Shown here piece after piece: positions 17,424 to 27,195 of a stretch of 64,000 nucleotides of DNA (positions are counted from its first letter, which is position 1; each line of letters opens with the position of its first letter). The position numbers were made by a program, and so were the translations under genes. The notes below the pieces were generated by a model, which saw only the letters and a program-made list of their open reading frames with translations, was not told the origin of the DNA and made no database searches. Location of the stretch: positions 248,001 through 312,000 of IMG/VR virus record IMGVR_UViG_3300032116_000001. One strand, given 5' to 3'. The DNA comes from a virus.

Positions 17424-19862
17424 TTGCCTAATTTCGTTATAATACCACCAAGATTAATAGTTGGTAGTTCTGTTGGCACTGATGTTGTAACGTCAGTGAA
17501 CGGGGTTCGTGGCGATTTAATATTTTCGGCTACAGATGGCTTACAACTTGGCTTGTCAGGCAAAACTTTCACTCTTTCTGTCATACCAAACACATATGTT
17601 TTAAAATCTGGGGACACATTTACTGGGAATCTTCAATTTGTTCCGACTGGTGGAGCCTATGGGCTCAGGCTGCACACGTCCACCACCGATCCATCCCAAA
17701 GTGCTGAAGGTGCCGCATACGTCAACACATCTGATGGAACTCTTAAAATTTATCTTGGCGGGTCTTGGCTGGATGTGGGGCAAATGGGGTCTCTTACCGA
17801 GGCACAAGCAGACCTCAGGTACTTAAAACTTGATGGCAGCAACGATCCTATCACTGGGGATATCTCCATGGGTGTTGCCACGCTTAGATTTGGGAATAAA
17901 GCAGGAGACCCTGTTTCTGGTTCTGCGGGAGACGTGTATTTCAACACAAGTCTTAACAAATTAAGGCTTCACAATGGCTCTGCATGGGTGGACGTGGGTT
18001 CGTCAGGCGTCACAAGTATTTCTTCTGGCAATGGCCTTGCAGCTTCTCCCAGCAGCCCCATTACTTCTACTGGAACTCTTTCTGTAGACCAGGCTTATAA
18101 TTTTAACTGGACGGGAGCACACACATTTTCTCAAGCGATCAGTTTTGCCAGCGGCCAAACATTTGATGCGTCAAAACTAACTATAGGAAGTCAGGCTACT
18201 GGCGACATTTTATATTACTCAGGGTCGGCTTGGAGCAGGCTCGCCATTGGGTCAAGCGGCGAAGTTTTAACAGTTGTGAGTGGCGCACCACAATGGGAGC
18301 CTGCGCTTGGAGGACAAATTGGTACGCCATCTGATGGGGTTTATAGTGATGGCTTTTTTGATTCTTGGACATCATCAACTGATGTATCTAACGCCTTTGA
18401 CGACGTAAATGAATTACTTAAAGATATCGCTCCAGTCAAAGCTGGCTTACTTACAGGTAATGCACTTACTCAAATTTCCATGCCTACATTTTACTCTGTT
18501 AAGCTTTCATCAGGCTTAACAGCAGATTGGTATCCATCTGGTGTGGCAGCAGGTGACACGATCAATACTTATTACTTAAGTGGCAATATTGAGCTTACTT
18601 CTCCCTCTGCTTCTAGCGCTTTTAGAGCAGGCAGAAAATTACAGCCATTAACTTTTGGAAGTGTAAATCATAGAATTCATAACAACACGAACCCATCTGG
18701 TGCCACAGCAGCGACAATTGATCTCACCACAGAACCATCTATACCAGCAACATCTGGGTCCCTAACCGTGACTGATCATGGCATATATAATTCAATTTGG
18801 ATGAAAGCTAATGCAGAAGTTAATTATACTCAAACCGCCGAAGGTTGGGAAGGGCATAGTATTTCGTCCACCGAGGCTGGGGAAACGCTTAGATTAGATG
18901 TGTGGCGCGATACGCACTCTAATTCTAACCCAACTCCGTCTTTTTCTACAAGCCCGACGGCCACTGAGGATACTCCCGTAAATAAATATTTAAGTGGGAT
19001 TAATCACTATGGTTTAAACAGCACTTTTGAAGTTCGATTCGCTGCCGCATCTGGCATATTTAACAGATGTTACAATAGCACACAAGTTGCGAGAATTTCT
19101 GGCACTGGAATGCCAAATCTGAATTTAAATCCAGGATCAACGCCGAATTATCTTGACGCTTATGATCGAACAGGGGTGAATTTTGCCCTGGCCACATTAA
19201 GTACATCCAATTCGGCATCACCGAACAAATATTTAACAGTTACTATTTATAAGGCACATGGTGCGTCTGCTTCATCAAACGCATCTATAAACAGGCCCAT
19301 TTGTACATACGGAACAGTATCCACAAATACATCTGACGTGTTTATGGACGAGGCTCAAAGATTGGTAATAGGCACAACGACTTCCTGGACTTCTTCTTCG
19401 GCACTAAGCAACGGAAATGCGCAGCAAAAAATAACAGGCACAAATGTATCATCCTTGCAATATCCTGACTCAAGTGATTATCCAGGGTTTACGGGAGATC
19501 AAGAGTACCAAAGATTTATTTACAAAACATCAGCTTCAACAGGAACAATAACATTTGGGACACTTACAGCCGCGCAAATTTCTCCCTATGGCACAGGTGA
19601 TGTTAACATTTTGTTATATTTAGACGATGACGCTGTATGGTTTGACCTCGGTGTTGTTCAGGGTTCTAATAGTAACGATGGAAGTAGTAGGGCCTTGGCA
19701 ATTCCTGTCAGAGTTTCCACAACAACATCGGGCAGTACTGTTGGCTTTTCTTTTGGAACATATACTACAGGACCCACAGGGTCTGGTAATTTGGGTAGAT
19801 ATCGAATTGTAATTATATTCAGAAATAATACTCGGACAATAACTTCACTCACTGGTGCTTAA
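17424..19862 (+). CDS. Tail-fibre protein, 812 aa
   Basis: It begins at a TTG codon with GGAGAAAG 8 bases upstream. The N-terminal third has fibre-shaft motifs also found in its neighbours: YNFNWTGAHTFSQAISFA, ATGDILYYSGSAWSRLAIG, and repeats such as EGAAYVNTSDGTLKIYLGGSW and SAGDVYFNTSLNKLRLHNGS. The C-terminal ~450 residues are a distinct Ser/Thr-rich beta domain. It lies second in the fibre operon and its end overlaps a GTG-initiated reading of the next gene. Confidence 0.8.
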   Translation: MPNFVIIPPRLIVGSSVGTDVVTSVNGVRGDLIFSATDGLQLGLSGKTFTLSVIPNTYVLKSGDTFTGNLQFVPTGGAYGLRLHTSTTDPSQSAEGAAYVNTSDGTLKIYLGGSWLDVGQMGSLTEAQADLRYLKLDGSNDPITGDISMGVATLRFGNKAGDPVSGSAGDVYFNTSLNKLRLHNGSAWVDVGSSGVTSISSGNGLAASPSSPITSTGTLSVDQAYNFNWTGAHTFSQAISFASGQTFDASKLTIGSQATGDILYYSGSAWSRLAIGSSGEVLTVVSGAPQWEPALGGQIGTPSDGVYSDGFFDSWTSSTDVSNAFDDVNELLKDIAPVKAGLLTGNALTQISMPTFYSVKLSSGLTADWYPSGVAAGDTINTYYLSGNIELTSPSASSAFRAGRKLQPLTFGSVNHRIHNNTNPSGATAATIDLTTEPSIPATSGSLTVTDHGIYNSIWMKANAEVNYTQTAEGWEGHSISSTEAGETLRLDVWRDTHSNSNPTPSFSTSPTATEDTPVNKYLSGINHYGLNSTFEVRFAAASGIFNRCYNSTQVARISGTGMPNLNLNPGSTPNYLDAYDRTGVNFALATLSTSNSASPNKYLTVTIYKAHGASASSNASINRPICTYGTVSTNTSDVFMDEAQRLVIGTTTSWTSSSALSNGNAQQKITGTNVSSLQYPDSSDYPGFTGDQEYQRFIYKTSASTGTITFGTLTAAQISPYGTGDVNILLYLDDDAVWFDLGVVQGSNSNDGSSRALAIPVRVSTTTSGSTVGFSFGTYTTGPTGSGNLGRYRIVIIFRNNTRTITSLTGA

Positions 19863-19866
19863 TTTT

Positions 19867-22800
19867 ATGCCTTGGAACGAAACAGATATTGCTTTTAAGA
19901 AGCTTAATAACAAAAGAGTAACCACTAATCTTGGAAAGGGGATTAATGAAGAACGCGGCGCAAAAACCATCAATGTGAGTGCTGATGAAATTTGGACAGA
20001 TAGTGTTCCTGGTGTGCCGCCTGGATCAACCACATCTGTAATTGAAGTCTATGATTATGCCGATAGACTTACTTTGATAGAAGACCTATCAGTTCCTAAT
20101 CAACAAGCATGGTTTGCGACGACAATCACAAATACTGTGACTGCTAACAACGGCACAACTTTATCTGAGTCTTCTCGATTAATGGATTGGGTTTCAGATA
20201 AATATGATGCCCCTGGCACGGCCCCTGGTTTAGGCTATGAAATCAAAGTGTATGATAAAGATGACATATTAATTCCAAAGGGAGATGCAAGTCAGTGGTA
20301 CTTTGATTATCAAACTGGTATTCTAATTTTTAGAAATGCAAGCACAGATAGCGGAAGCGTGTCGTCAAGAGCGCCTTTTAAAATAGTAGGTTACAGATAT
20401 ATAGGAAACAAAGGCGCTGGAACAGTTTCTTCTATTGGTGGCAGTAATGGGATTATAACTGATTTAATATCAAATGCACCAATCACTTCATCAGGTAATT
20501 TGCAGCTAGATGTGGCATATTCGCCGTCTTGGTCTAGTAGACATACCTTTAGTTATAATCCAACATCAGGCGTTAGCACTAATCATATATTATCAATTAC
20601 TGGTGCGCCTTTTGGACAATCAAGTGGCGCGGCCATCGAAATAGGTGCCACAAGTGCCTTTGATGGATCAACCGCTGGTTTTTTCAATGGAAGTTCTAGT
20701 GGCACATACATTGCGATTAATGCTGCTTCTTCGTACACGGGTGATTTTTTAAATTTTGGCCTTGCCGCGGGCGCTGGCTACAGCGAAAGACTTAAAATTA
20801 GTGGACAAGGCGTCCTTTCTCTTTTAAACCCAGGAGGGGCGTCAGGCCCGCAAATCTTCTTTGGAAATGCTTCTGCTCCAAGCTCTCCGTCTAATGGAGA
20901 CCTTTGGTATACTGGCAGTGCGCTTAATTTTAGATCAAGTGGAACTATATATAATCTTATAGGAAGCACTATAGGCGATCCATTAAGTGGCGGAACTGTG
21001 GGTTCGGTTATTTTCGTGGGATCAGGTAACACATTGTCACAAGATAATGCGAATTTATTTTGGGACGACTCTAATAATCGCCTGGGACTTGGCAATGCTA
21101 CGCCGCAAATGCCGCTAGATGTCAGAACTGGAGCAAGCTCAATTATTAGAGCGTTAAACACGACATCTTCAGGGCTGAATGAGGGCTCGGTAATATCACT
21201 TCACCAAGGCGATGTTGGATTGATCGTTAATGGTAATAGACTTGGTGGTATCATGATGGGAGGGGCTGATGGAGCCAATTATTCATCTCAGCATAATGCA
21301 GCAGCAATACAGGCTTTTGCTGGCCAAACTTGGTCTTTTGGTTCGTCAGAAGGCTCTTATTTAACTTTTGAAACCACGCCATTGGGCTCTGCAAGTCGTG
21401 TTGAACGAATGAGAATTGACGCTGGCCCAATTATTTGGTTTGGTAATGGTGCAGCATCAGCCTCGCCTATTTCAACTACGATATCAGCAACCTCTGGCTT
21501 AGGAACTAATATCGGTGGCGCAAATTTAACCATAAGAAGTGGCTCTGGAACTGGCACTGGCCAAAGTGGAGATATAGTTTTTCAGACAGCTACCCCAGGT
21601 GGATCAGGGTCGGGGGCAAATGCCCACAGCGATAGATTTGTTATTTCTAGCCATGGGGATATAACCATTTATGGCAACACTGGAAATATTTTATGGCATG
21701 CAGATACAAGCAAATTAATTATTGATGGCGACGGTTATTCAGATCATGTTTCTATTAAGCAAGGAGGCGTAACATCAATACAGCTCGGGCATTCATCTTT
21801 GTCAGGTTTGCTGGGCGGAAGAATTTATGGTTCAGGAGAAGAAGCTGGCGGACTCGAAATTTCTTCAGTTAGTTCGATACAATTACTGTCTGGAGTCGAC
21901 CATGGCATAGACATATATCCACCTGGTGTTGGAGCAGGAGAAACTGGCCAGTTGCGCTTTAGAGAGCTTGATGCGAATGGCTCTAATTTCATATCTTTTA
22001 AATCCCCTGACGCAATTGCAAATAATGTCACATATGTTTTACCATCGGCACACCCAAGCACTAACCAAGTGCTCACAGCCTCAAGCATATCTGGCTCAGG
22101 CCCATATGAGGTTGTTTTAAGCTGGGGAACCCCGTCTGGTGGAGGAATTACAAGCTTAAATGGCCAAACAGGAGGAACACAGACATTTGCCAATGATACA
22201 AATGTTACTATTTCTTCATCATCTAATACTCATACTCTTGGATGGACTGGGCAACTTGCAGTGTCTCGTGGCGGCACAGGTGCTGGTACATTTACTTCCA
22301 ACGGTGTTTTACTCGGAAGTGGCACATCGGCAATTACAGCCACGGCGGCGGGGACGTCTAACCAAGTATTGAGAGTTCCTGGAGCGGGTGGCGCTCCCGC
22401 ATTCGGGGCAATTGATATTTCATCAACCGCGGCTGTTACAGGGTCGCTTGCCGTAACCAATGGCGGCACGGGCACGGGGACAGCATTTACAGAAAACAAT
22501 GTTGTTTTCGCTGGATCGTCGGGCGTATATTCACAGAGTAATGCTTTTGCATTTACTTCATCAACAGGACAACTGGCACTTTCGACAACAGGCGCTGCAG
22601 CAGGCGTGCTCATCGGCGGTGATGTCCAGTTATATCGTTCTGGAGCCAATATTCTTGGGATTCCAGACATTGTTGAAATTCGCTCAGCAAATGAATTACG
22701 TTTCAACAACTCTGCTGATACTAAATTCACTTCTTTTGTGCCTGGGTCACAGACGGTCACGATTAACTATACTCTTCCAGCGTCTGCGCCCTCTCTCAAT

Positions 22801-24669
22801 GATGTCTTAAAAGCGACGTCAGTGTCGGGAACTGACCCTGTCACAGTTGCATTGGGATGGGCTGCAGATACTGATACAGGAATTACAAGCCTTAATAGTC
22901 AGACAGGAAACACACAAACGTTTGCAAATGATACAAACGTTACAATTACATCAGGTTCTAACACTCATACACTTGGGTGGAGCGGCCAGCTTTCTGTTGG
23001 CCGCGGTGGAAGTGGTGCGGGAACGTTCACCTCAAATGGTGTCTTGCTCGGGAATGGAGCATCTCCTTTTAATGTGACAGCTGCTGGCACTGCCAACCAA
23101 GTCTTACGAATTCCTGGGGCTGGCGGAGCGCCAGTTTTTGGTGCAATTGATCTTGCACAAGCCGCCGCGGTCACGGGCACACTTGCGGTCGGAAACGGTG
23201 GGACTGGGACTGGAACTGCGTTTACGGCGGGGAGTGTTGTTTTTGCAGGTTCTGGTGGAACATATTCGCAAGACAATGCAAATCTTTTCTGGGATGACAC
23301 AAACGACCGCTTAGGAATAAGAACTAATACACCAGGTGCTACACTTCATATTAACCCGTCAACTGGCTCTCAGGCGTCATGGTTACAAGAAGGTGCTTTC
23401 TTTAGGGTTCAGGCTGGAACAAGAACAAACAACAGCACCGCAACATCTGGAACAGCTACATGGGCAGTGTTTAACTCATTTGCGCAACCAACCTTAGCGG
23501 CCACGAACACTGGCGTCACAACCACAAACGCAGCAACCGTATTTATAGCTAACTCTCCAGCGGCTGGGGCTAATATGACAATTACCAACAGGTATGCTCT
23601 ATGGGTAGACGCTGGTTGGTCAAGATTTAACGGCTCTGTGGGATTGGGCTTGGTCCCAGATGACAACAACATGTTGTTCAGTTTTATTACCACTTCCTCA
23701 AACTTAACTCGACGTGCGATACAGGGCTTAAATTCGGTTACGGGATCAATTACCTCAACATTTCCCGTTGGTATATCAGGAAGAATAGAGATTAATGCTG
23801 CCGCAAACACAATTTCATACGCAGCAGGGCTGTTTGGATCAGCAAGAACACTTTCGGGCCAAAGCGGGACTATTACCGCTCTTTACGGTATGGATTTCGA
23901 TGTATGGCATCAGGGCACCGCAAATATTGGCACCATGGCAGCGTCCAGAGCTTTTGCTACACTAACAAATACATCTAATGGAACCATTACTGATTGGATT
24001 GGCTATTCTGCACAGCTTAATACCTCTGTTGGCGGAAGTGCTTCTGCCACAAATGCATTAGGTTACGATACGATCTTTTCATTAAGCGGATCGGGAACGA
24101 TTGCAAATCTAACAGGCTACCGAATACAAAACCCGTCGGGAAGCCAAACGATAACAAATCTTTATGGCATTCGGATCGCTGACCTAACGCGGGGAACAAA
24201 CAACTTCGGTATCTACTTTGATGGTACATCAGGGCTGGCAAGGCAAGGCATCTGGTGGAATGCTGACACAAATCTTTATCGCTCAGCAGCAAACACACTG
24301 AGAACGGATGATGAACTAGTCGTTGGGCAAAGAGCTACATCAGGCGTTGTCGTGTTGACAGACGGGGCGAATATCTCACTAGATGCCAGTTTGGGCAACC
24401 ACTTCAGGGTGACTTTAGGGGGTAACAGAACACTACTGGCTCCGACAAATCCAGTCGATGGACAAAAGATTACGATTGAAGTCATTCAAGACGGTGGCGG
24501 AAATAGGACATTAACTCTAACCACGGGGAGTAGCGGAAGTTTCATTTTTGGGACAGATATAACAGGAATAACACTTACCACGACTGGTGGCCTGCGCGAT
24601 TTAATCGGATGTGTTTATTCATCATCGCTTAGTCGATGGATGGTTGTGAGTTTTGTCAAGGGATTCTAA
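19867..24669 (+). CDS. Very long tail-fibre or tailspike protein, about 1600 aa
   Basis: The start is the ATG at 19867; a GTG at 19855 in the same frame is the alternative. It contains two near-identical large modules with a period of about 735 bases, recurrent QDNANLFWDDSNNRLGLG and LFWDDTNDRLGI motifs typical of endosialidase-chaperone-type fibres, and many GGTG units. The C-terminus (NHFRVTLGGNRTL, NPVDGQKITIEVIQDG) is a beta-rich tip-like domain. No enzymatic motif was spotted. It is likely the main host-binding fibre. Confidence 0.8.
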   Translation: MPWNETDIAFKKLNNKRVTTNLGKGINEERGAKTINVSADEIWTDSVPGVPPGSTTSVIEVYDYADRLTLIEDLSVPNQQAWFATTITNTVTANNGTTLSESSRLMDWVSDKYDAPGTAPGLGYEIKVYDKDDILIPKGDASQWYFDYQTGILIFRNASTDSGSVSSRAPFKIVGYRYIGNKGAGTVSSIGGSNGIITDLISNAPITSSGNLQLDVAYSPSWSSRHTFSYNPTSGVSTNHILSITGAPFGQSSGAAIEIGATSAFDGSTAGFFNGSSSGTYIAINAASSYTGDFLNFGLAAGAGYSERLKISGQGVLSLLNPGGASGPQIFFGNASAPSSPSNGDLWYTGSALNFRSSGTIYNLIGSTIGDPLSGGTVGSVIFVGSGNTLSQDNANLFWDDSNNRLGLGNATPQMPLDVRTGASSIIRALNTTSSGLNEGSVISLHQGDVGLIVNGNRLGGIMMGGADGANYSSQHNAAAIQAFAGQTWSFGSSEGSYLTFETTPLGSASRVERMRIDAGPIIWFGNGAASASPISTTISATSGLGTNIGGANLTIRSGSGTGTGQSGDIVFQTATPGGSGSGANAHSDRFVISSHGDITIYGNTGNILWHADTSKLIIDGDGYSDHVSIKQGGVTSIQLGHSSLSGLLGGRIYGSGEEAGGLEISSVSSIQLLSGVDHGIDIYPPGVGAGETGQLRFRELDANGSNFISFKSPDAIANNVTYVLPSAHPSTNQVLTASSISGSGPYEVVLSWGTPSGGGITSLNGQTGGTQTFANDTNVTISSSSNTHTLGWTGQLAVSRGGTGAGTFTSNGVLLGSGTSAITATAAGTSNQVLRVPGAGGAPAFGAIDISSTAAVTGSLAVTNGGTGTGTAFTENNVVFAGSSGVYSQSNAFAFTSSTGQLALSTTGAAAGVLIGGDVQLYRSGANILGIPDIVEIRSANELRFNNSADTKFTSFVPGSQTVTINYTLPASAPSLNDVLKATSVSGTDPVTVALGWAADTDTGITSLNSQTGNTQTFANDTNVTITSGSNTHTLGWSGQLSVGRGGSGAGTFTSNGVLLGNGASPFNVTAAGTANQVLRIPGAGGAPVFGAIDLAQAAAVTGTLAVGNGGTGTGTAFTAGSVVFAGSGGTYSQDNANLFWDDTNDRLGIRTNTPGATLHINPSTGSQASWLQEGAFFRVQAGTRTNNSTATSGTATWAVFNSFAQPTLAATNTGVTTTNAATVFIANSPAAGANMTITNRYALWVDAGWSRFNGSVGLGLVPDDNNMLFSFITTSSNLTRRAIQGLNSVTGSITSTFPVGISGRIEINAAANTISYAAGLFGSARTLSGQSGTITALYGMDFDVWHQGTANIGTMAASRAFATLTNTSNGTITDWIGYSAQLNTSVGGSASATNALGYDTIFSLSGSGTIANLTGYRIQNPSGSQTITNLYGIRIADLTRGTNNFGIYFDGTSGLARQGIWWNADTNLYRSAANTLRTDDELVVGQRATSGVVVLTDGANISLDASLGNHFRVTLGGNRTLLAPTNPVDGQKITIEVIQDGGGNRTLTLTTGSSGSFIFGTDITGITLTTTGGLRDLIGCVYSSSLSRWMVVSFVKGF
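22144..23275 (+). repeat. Two large in-frame repeat modules inside the long fibre gene
   Basis: Copy A (about 22144-22540) and copy B (about 22879-23275) encode closely similar stretches: GITSLN.QTG.TQTFANDTNV, TSNGVLLG.G, NQVLR.PGAGGAP.FGAID, TGTAFT. Their starts are about 735 bases apart. Shaft duplication by recombination is the simple explanation. Confidence 0.8.
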
Positions 24670-24671
24670 AG

Positions 24672-25250
24672 ATGATTTTACCTGGAGACATTACGCCATA
24701 TACTGACGAAGAAAGATCGTGGTTGAACGCTGCCTATGATTTAATTCGCGACAAGATCGAACCTGCTGAATGTGATGGAGTTATTTTAAGAGCAGGTAAG
24801 CACTATTGCGATCCTTTTTGGATATTAGACATCGACAAAATGTGCTGGATGGCCACAGCTCCGATTGATCTGTACGCCCATAAATGCATATTAGACGACA
24901 TGTATGGTGATGTTTGTTTAACAGGACTTGGGATTGGAGTTGGTCTGATATTTGCTGAGGCGAATCCGAGGATCAGCAATATAACTATTATAGAAAACGA
25001 TATGAGAGTAGCCAATGCTGTTTGGAATATGCATTTAGACTTAAAAAATGTTCATAAAGCAAAATTAATTATTGCCGATGCTAATAAATTTGACTTCAGT
25101 AATTTTGATTGTACATTTATCGATCACACACCAAATGTACAAGCTGAACTAGAGGTCCTTGATCGTGCATATAACCAAACAAAGGTTTTTAATTGGTATG
25201 ACATTGCCATTAGCATAGAAGATAGATGGAGGTCCAGGCCATGGCCGTAA
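24672..25250 (+). CDS. Class I methyltransferase / spermidine-synthase-fold protein, 192 aa
   Basis: The start at 24672 (MILPGDITPYTDEERSWL) follows the fibre stop by two bases. GDVCLTGLGIGVG matches the SAM-binding motif I, ITIIEND ends strand 2 with the acidic residue, then LIIADANKFDF and CTFIDHT are equivalents of motifs II and IV. The fold is shared by methyltransferases and spermidine synthases. Its position after the fibres suggests modification of fibres or the receptor, whereas the SpeD gene at 61985 leaves a polyamine role possible. Confidence 0.65.
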   Translation: MILPGDITPYTDEERSWLNAAYDLIRDKIEPAECDGVILRAGKHYCDPFWILDIDKMCWMATAPIDLYAHKCILDDMYGDVCLTGLGIGVGLIFAEANPRISNITIIENDMRVANAVWNMHLDLKNVHKAKLIIADANKFDFSNFDCTFIDHTPNVQAELEVLDRAYNQTKVFNWYDIAISIEDRWRSRPWP

Positions 25251-25825
25251 CCGTTTGGAAGCCCGCTGGAACGTGTGCCACAGATAGCACGATGGGAACA
25301 AAATCGTGGCTTACAACATCTTCGGGGACACTTGTTGGAACAGAAGTGTCTTCGAACAATGATGTTTTCGCAGCCACGACTGCATCACAAGGCGAAACGT
25401 CGCACTTACTAAGATGCACAAATTTTGGGTTCACATCAAGTGATGTCCCATCGGGGTCAACAATTGATGGCATAGAAATTAGGCTTCGAAGGTATAGAGT
25501 TTCTGGAACCGAACCTGTGGTCGTGGATACAAATTACAGAGTTGTTAAGGGAGGAACTGTCCAAACGACAAATACAACAAAATCTGGCGACTGGACCACC
25601 TCTGAGATCGAAGACACGCTTGGTAATTCAACTTATCTTGGTGGCACGACTTTTACACAATCGGATATTTTGAGTAGTGGTTTTGGAGTAGCCGTTGGCG
25701 TAACTACGGCCACTGGGAGAATCGGTGTGCCAGGCCAGTCACACTTCATAGATATTGTTGAGTCAAGAGTGTATTACACACCACCTTACTCAGCTAATCA
25801 ATCAAGTATGTTTTTGGCATTTTAA
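25241..25825 (+). CDS. Probable minor virion protein, 194 aa
   Basis: GGAGG at 25228-25232 lies 8 bases before the ATG at 25241 (MAVTVWKPAGTC), so this start beats the in-frame ATG at 25226. It overlaps the preceding stop. The protein is beta-rich and Thr/Ser/Gly-rich (TTASQGETSHLLRCTNFGF, GIEIRLRRYRVS), like phage baseplate or fibre-associated proteins. It converges with the following leftward cluster. Confidence 0.65.
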   Translation: MAVTVWKPAGTCATDSTMGTKSWLTTSSGTLVGTEVSSNNDVFAATTASQGETSHLLRCTNFGFTSSDVPSGSTIDGIEIRLRRYRVSGTEPVVVDTNYRVVKGGTVQTTNTTKSGDWTTSEIEDTLGNSTYLGGTTFTQSDILSSGFGVAVGVTTATGRIGVPGQSHFIDIVESRVYYTPPYSANQSSMFLAF

Positions 25826-26025
25826 GCTCTTTTTTGTTTTCCAACTCTTTGGACTTTCTTTTCTTTCATGTCCTCATTTGGTGTTGTTTCAAGCACGTTA
25901 AAACCTTTTATTTTATCAAGAAAAGCCATTAACTCAATACACTCTGCGCCTTGAGTACCATTGGGCACAACATGTACATTTCCTTTTTCATCTATTTCAA
26001 CTTCAAGATAAACTTCTTTAGCCAT
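25822..26025 (-). CDS. DUF2997 family protein, 67 aa
   Basis: The sequence EVYLEVEIDEKGNVHVVPNG then GAECIELMAFLDKI matches DUF2997 (a short beta pair followed by G..C..LT..L). It overlaps the upstream DUF1257 gene by one base (TAATG), so the two are translationally coupled. DUF2997 and DUF1257 (Ycf35-type) genes are neighbours in cyanobacteria and other bacteria too; function unknown. Confidence 0.75.
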   Translation of the reverse strand: MAKEVYLEVEIDEKGNVHVVPNGTQGAECIELMAFLDKIKGFNVLETTPNEDMKEKKVQRVGKQKRA

Positions 26026-26456
26026 TATATCACCTTTTTGCTGCGCATATTTATTTTTGTCCTTGTTCTAGACGTTAAACCGATATCATCCTTAAGCGTG
26101 ACCTTCGTTTTAAAGCCTTGTGACTTTAGCGCCTTTTCAATGACAACTTTTGCATAAGCTTGCTTTACTCTTTGATCGATCATGCATGCCTTATCATAAT
26201 CAGAACAAAACATCACAAACTCTCCCTTTTGCTCGTCAAAAGCAAAGCCAAGATCATTTGAAGCCCCAGTGAAAGCCTTGTTCAGCTGATGTTTACCCAC
26301 TATAATTTCTGCCTTCTGTTCTCTTAGTGTGCCTTCAAAGCCGCTGAGGGACTGAGGGTTTTCATAAACTTTAGGGATTAATCCCAGCTCTTTTAAGGCC
26401 GATAACAAAGCATCTTTGTCTACTAGGCTGCATTCTATTCTTTTATAGGCTGACAT
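26025..26456 (-). CDS. DUF1257 (Ycf35-like) protein, 143 aa
   Basis: The layout IECSLVDKDALLSALKELGL, then a KAEIIVGKHQ strand, DLGFAFDEQKGEFVMFCSDYD, and a C-terminal VKQAYAKVVIEKALKSQGF follows DUF1257. In bacteria this family is usually encoded beside DUF2997 and sometimes an AAA ATPase. Here it is directly upstream of the DUF2997 gene. No AAA protein lies next to it. Confidence 0.7.
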   Translation of the reverse strand: MSAYKRIECSLVDKDALLSALKELGLIPKVYENPQSLSGFEGTLREQKAEIIVGKHQLNKAFTGASNDLGFAFDEQKGEFVMFCSDYDKACMIDQRVKQAYAKVVIEKALKSQGFKTKVTLKDDIGLTSRTRTKINMRSKKVI

Positions 26457-26472
26457 AACACTTTACTTCCAT

Positions 26473-26820
26473 TTAATTAAAACCTGGGCCTTTGAAATTT
26501 GGAACAAACTCTTTTTGGGGCATTCTGCACTGAGGACACAGCCAAATATTTACCATAATTTCCTGTGGGATTTCTGAAGAAATTTCTTCTGCATTTTCTC
26601 CCGCGATTAGATTAATATTGTTAATTGTAGGTTGCCCCAATGACCCCTGTCCCCTTTTACCCATTAAGCAAAGCGGACAGCCAATCGGAACATAATTAGA
26701 ATCATTAACTTTTACTATAGTAAGCCCAGTGGAATTACTAACAAAATGTTCTCCGCCCATTTTTTTGCTAATTTGTGCAACTTTTGTTAAAAATTCTATA
26801 TCTTGCTCTTTAAATATCAT
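26473..26820 (-). CDS. Zinc-ribbon-like protein, 115 aa
   Basis: Two CxxC pairs, CPLCLMGKRG near residue 49 and CPQCRMPQ near residue 96, suggest one zinc site formed by distant pairs. The N-terminal part is helical. It lies in the leftward cluster, 17 bases from the DUF1257 gene. No specific function. Confidence 0.6.
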   Translation of the reverse strand: MIFKEQDIEFLTKVAQISKKMGGEHFVSNSTGLTIVKVNDSNYVPIGCPLCLMGKRGQGSLGQPTINNINLIAGENAEEISSEIPQEIMVNIWLCPQCRMPQKEFVPNFKGPGFN

Positions 26821-26823
26821 GAT

Positions 26824-27171
26824 TTAAAGGTATTCGTCAGTTGACGTGTTCTTTTGATTGGCTTCTGTGACATCGTTTAACTCAGTCTCAAATCTTGAAG
26901 ATACCCAAGTCACGGTATTTGCAAGTCCATTTCTCGTTCTGACAAGCGCAGAAATTAAAGCCGCTGCACCGACGTCTACCTGATTTGCCATTTCGATACC
27001 CTCAAGTACAACCTCAGTTGTATCAAGGCAGTATTCAATTAATTCCAGGAATTCTTCTGCGTTGAGGTTTTTGATTGCTTCCAATACCTGACGATTTTGA
27101 GATTCAGTAATATCATCAGTGGCATCAGCGGCGTCAAGAAAAATTTCGGAAGTTTTATTATTTGATTTCAT
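26824..27171 (-). CDS. Hypothetical acidic helical protein, 115 aa
   Basis: The sequence is mostly helical and acidic (QVLEAIKNLNAEEFLELIEY, EANQKNTSTDEYL). It lies between the zinc-ribbon gene and the RlmH-like gene in the leftward operon. It resembles no family I can name. Confidence 0.6.
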   Translation of the reverse strand: MKSNNKTSEIFLDAADATDDITESQNRQVLEAIKNLNAEEFLELIEYCLDTTEVVLEGIEMANQVDVGAAALISALVRTRNGLANTVTWVSSRFETELNDVTEANQKNTSTDEYL

Positions 27172-27195
27172 AATTGTTTCTCTTATACATTAAAC

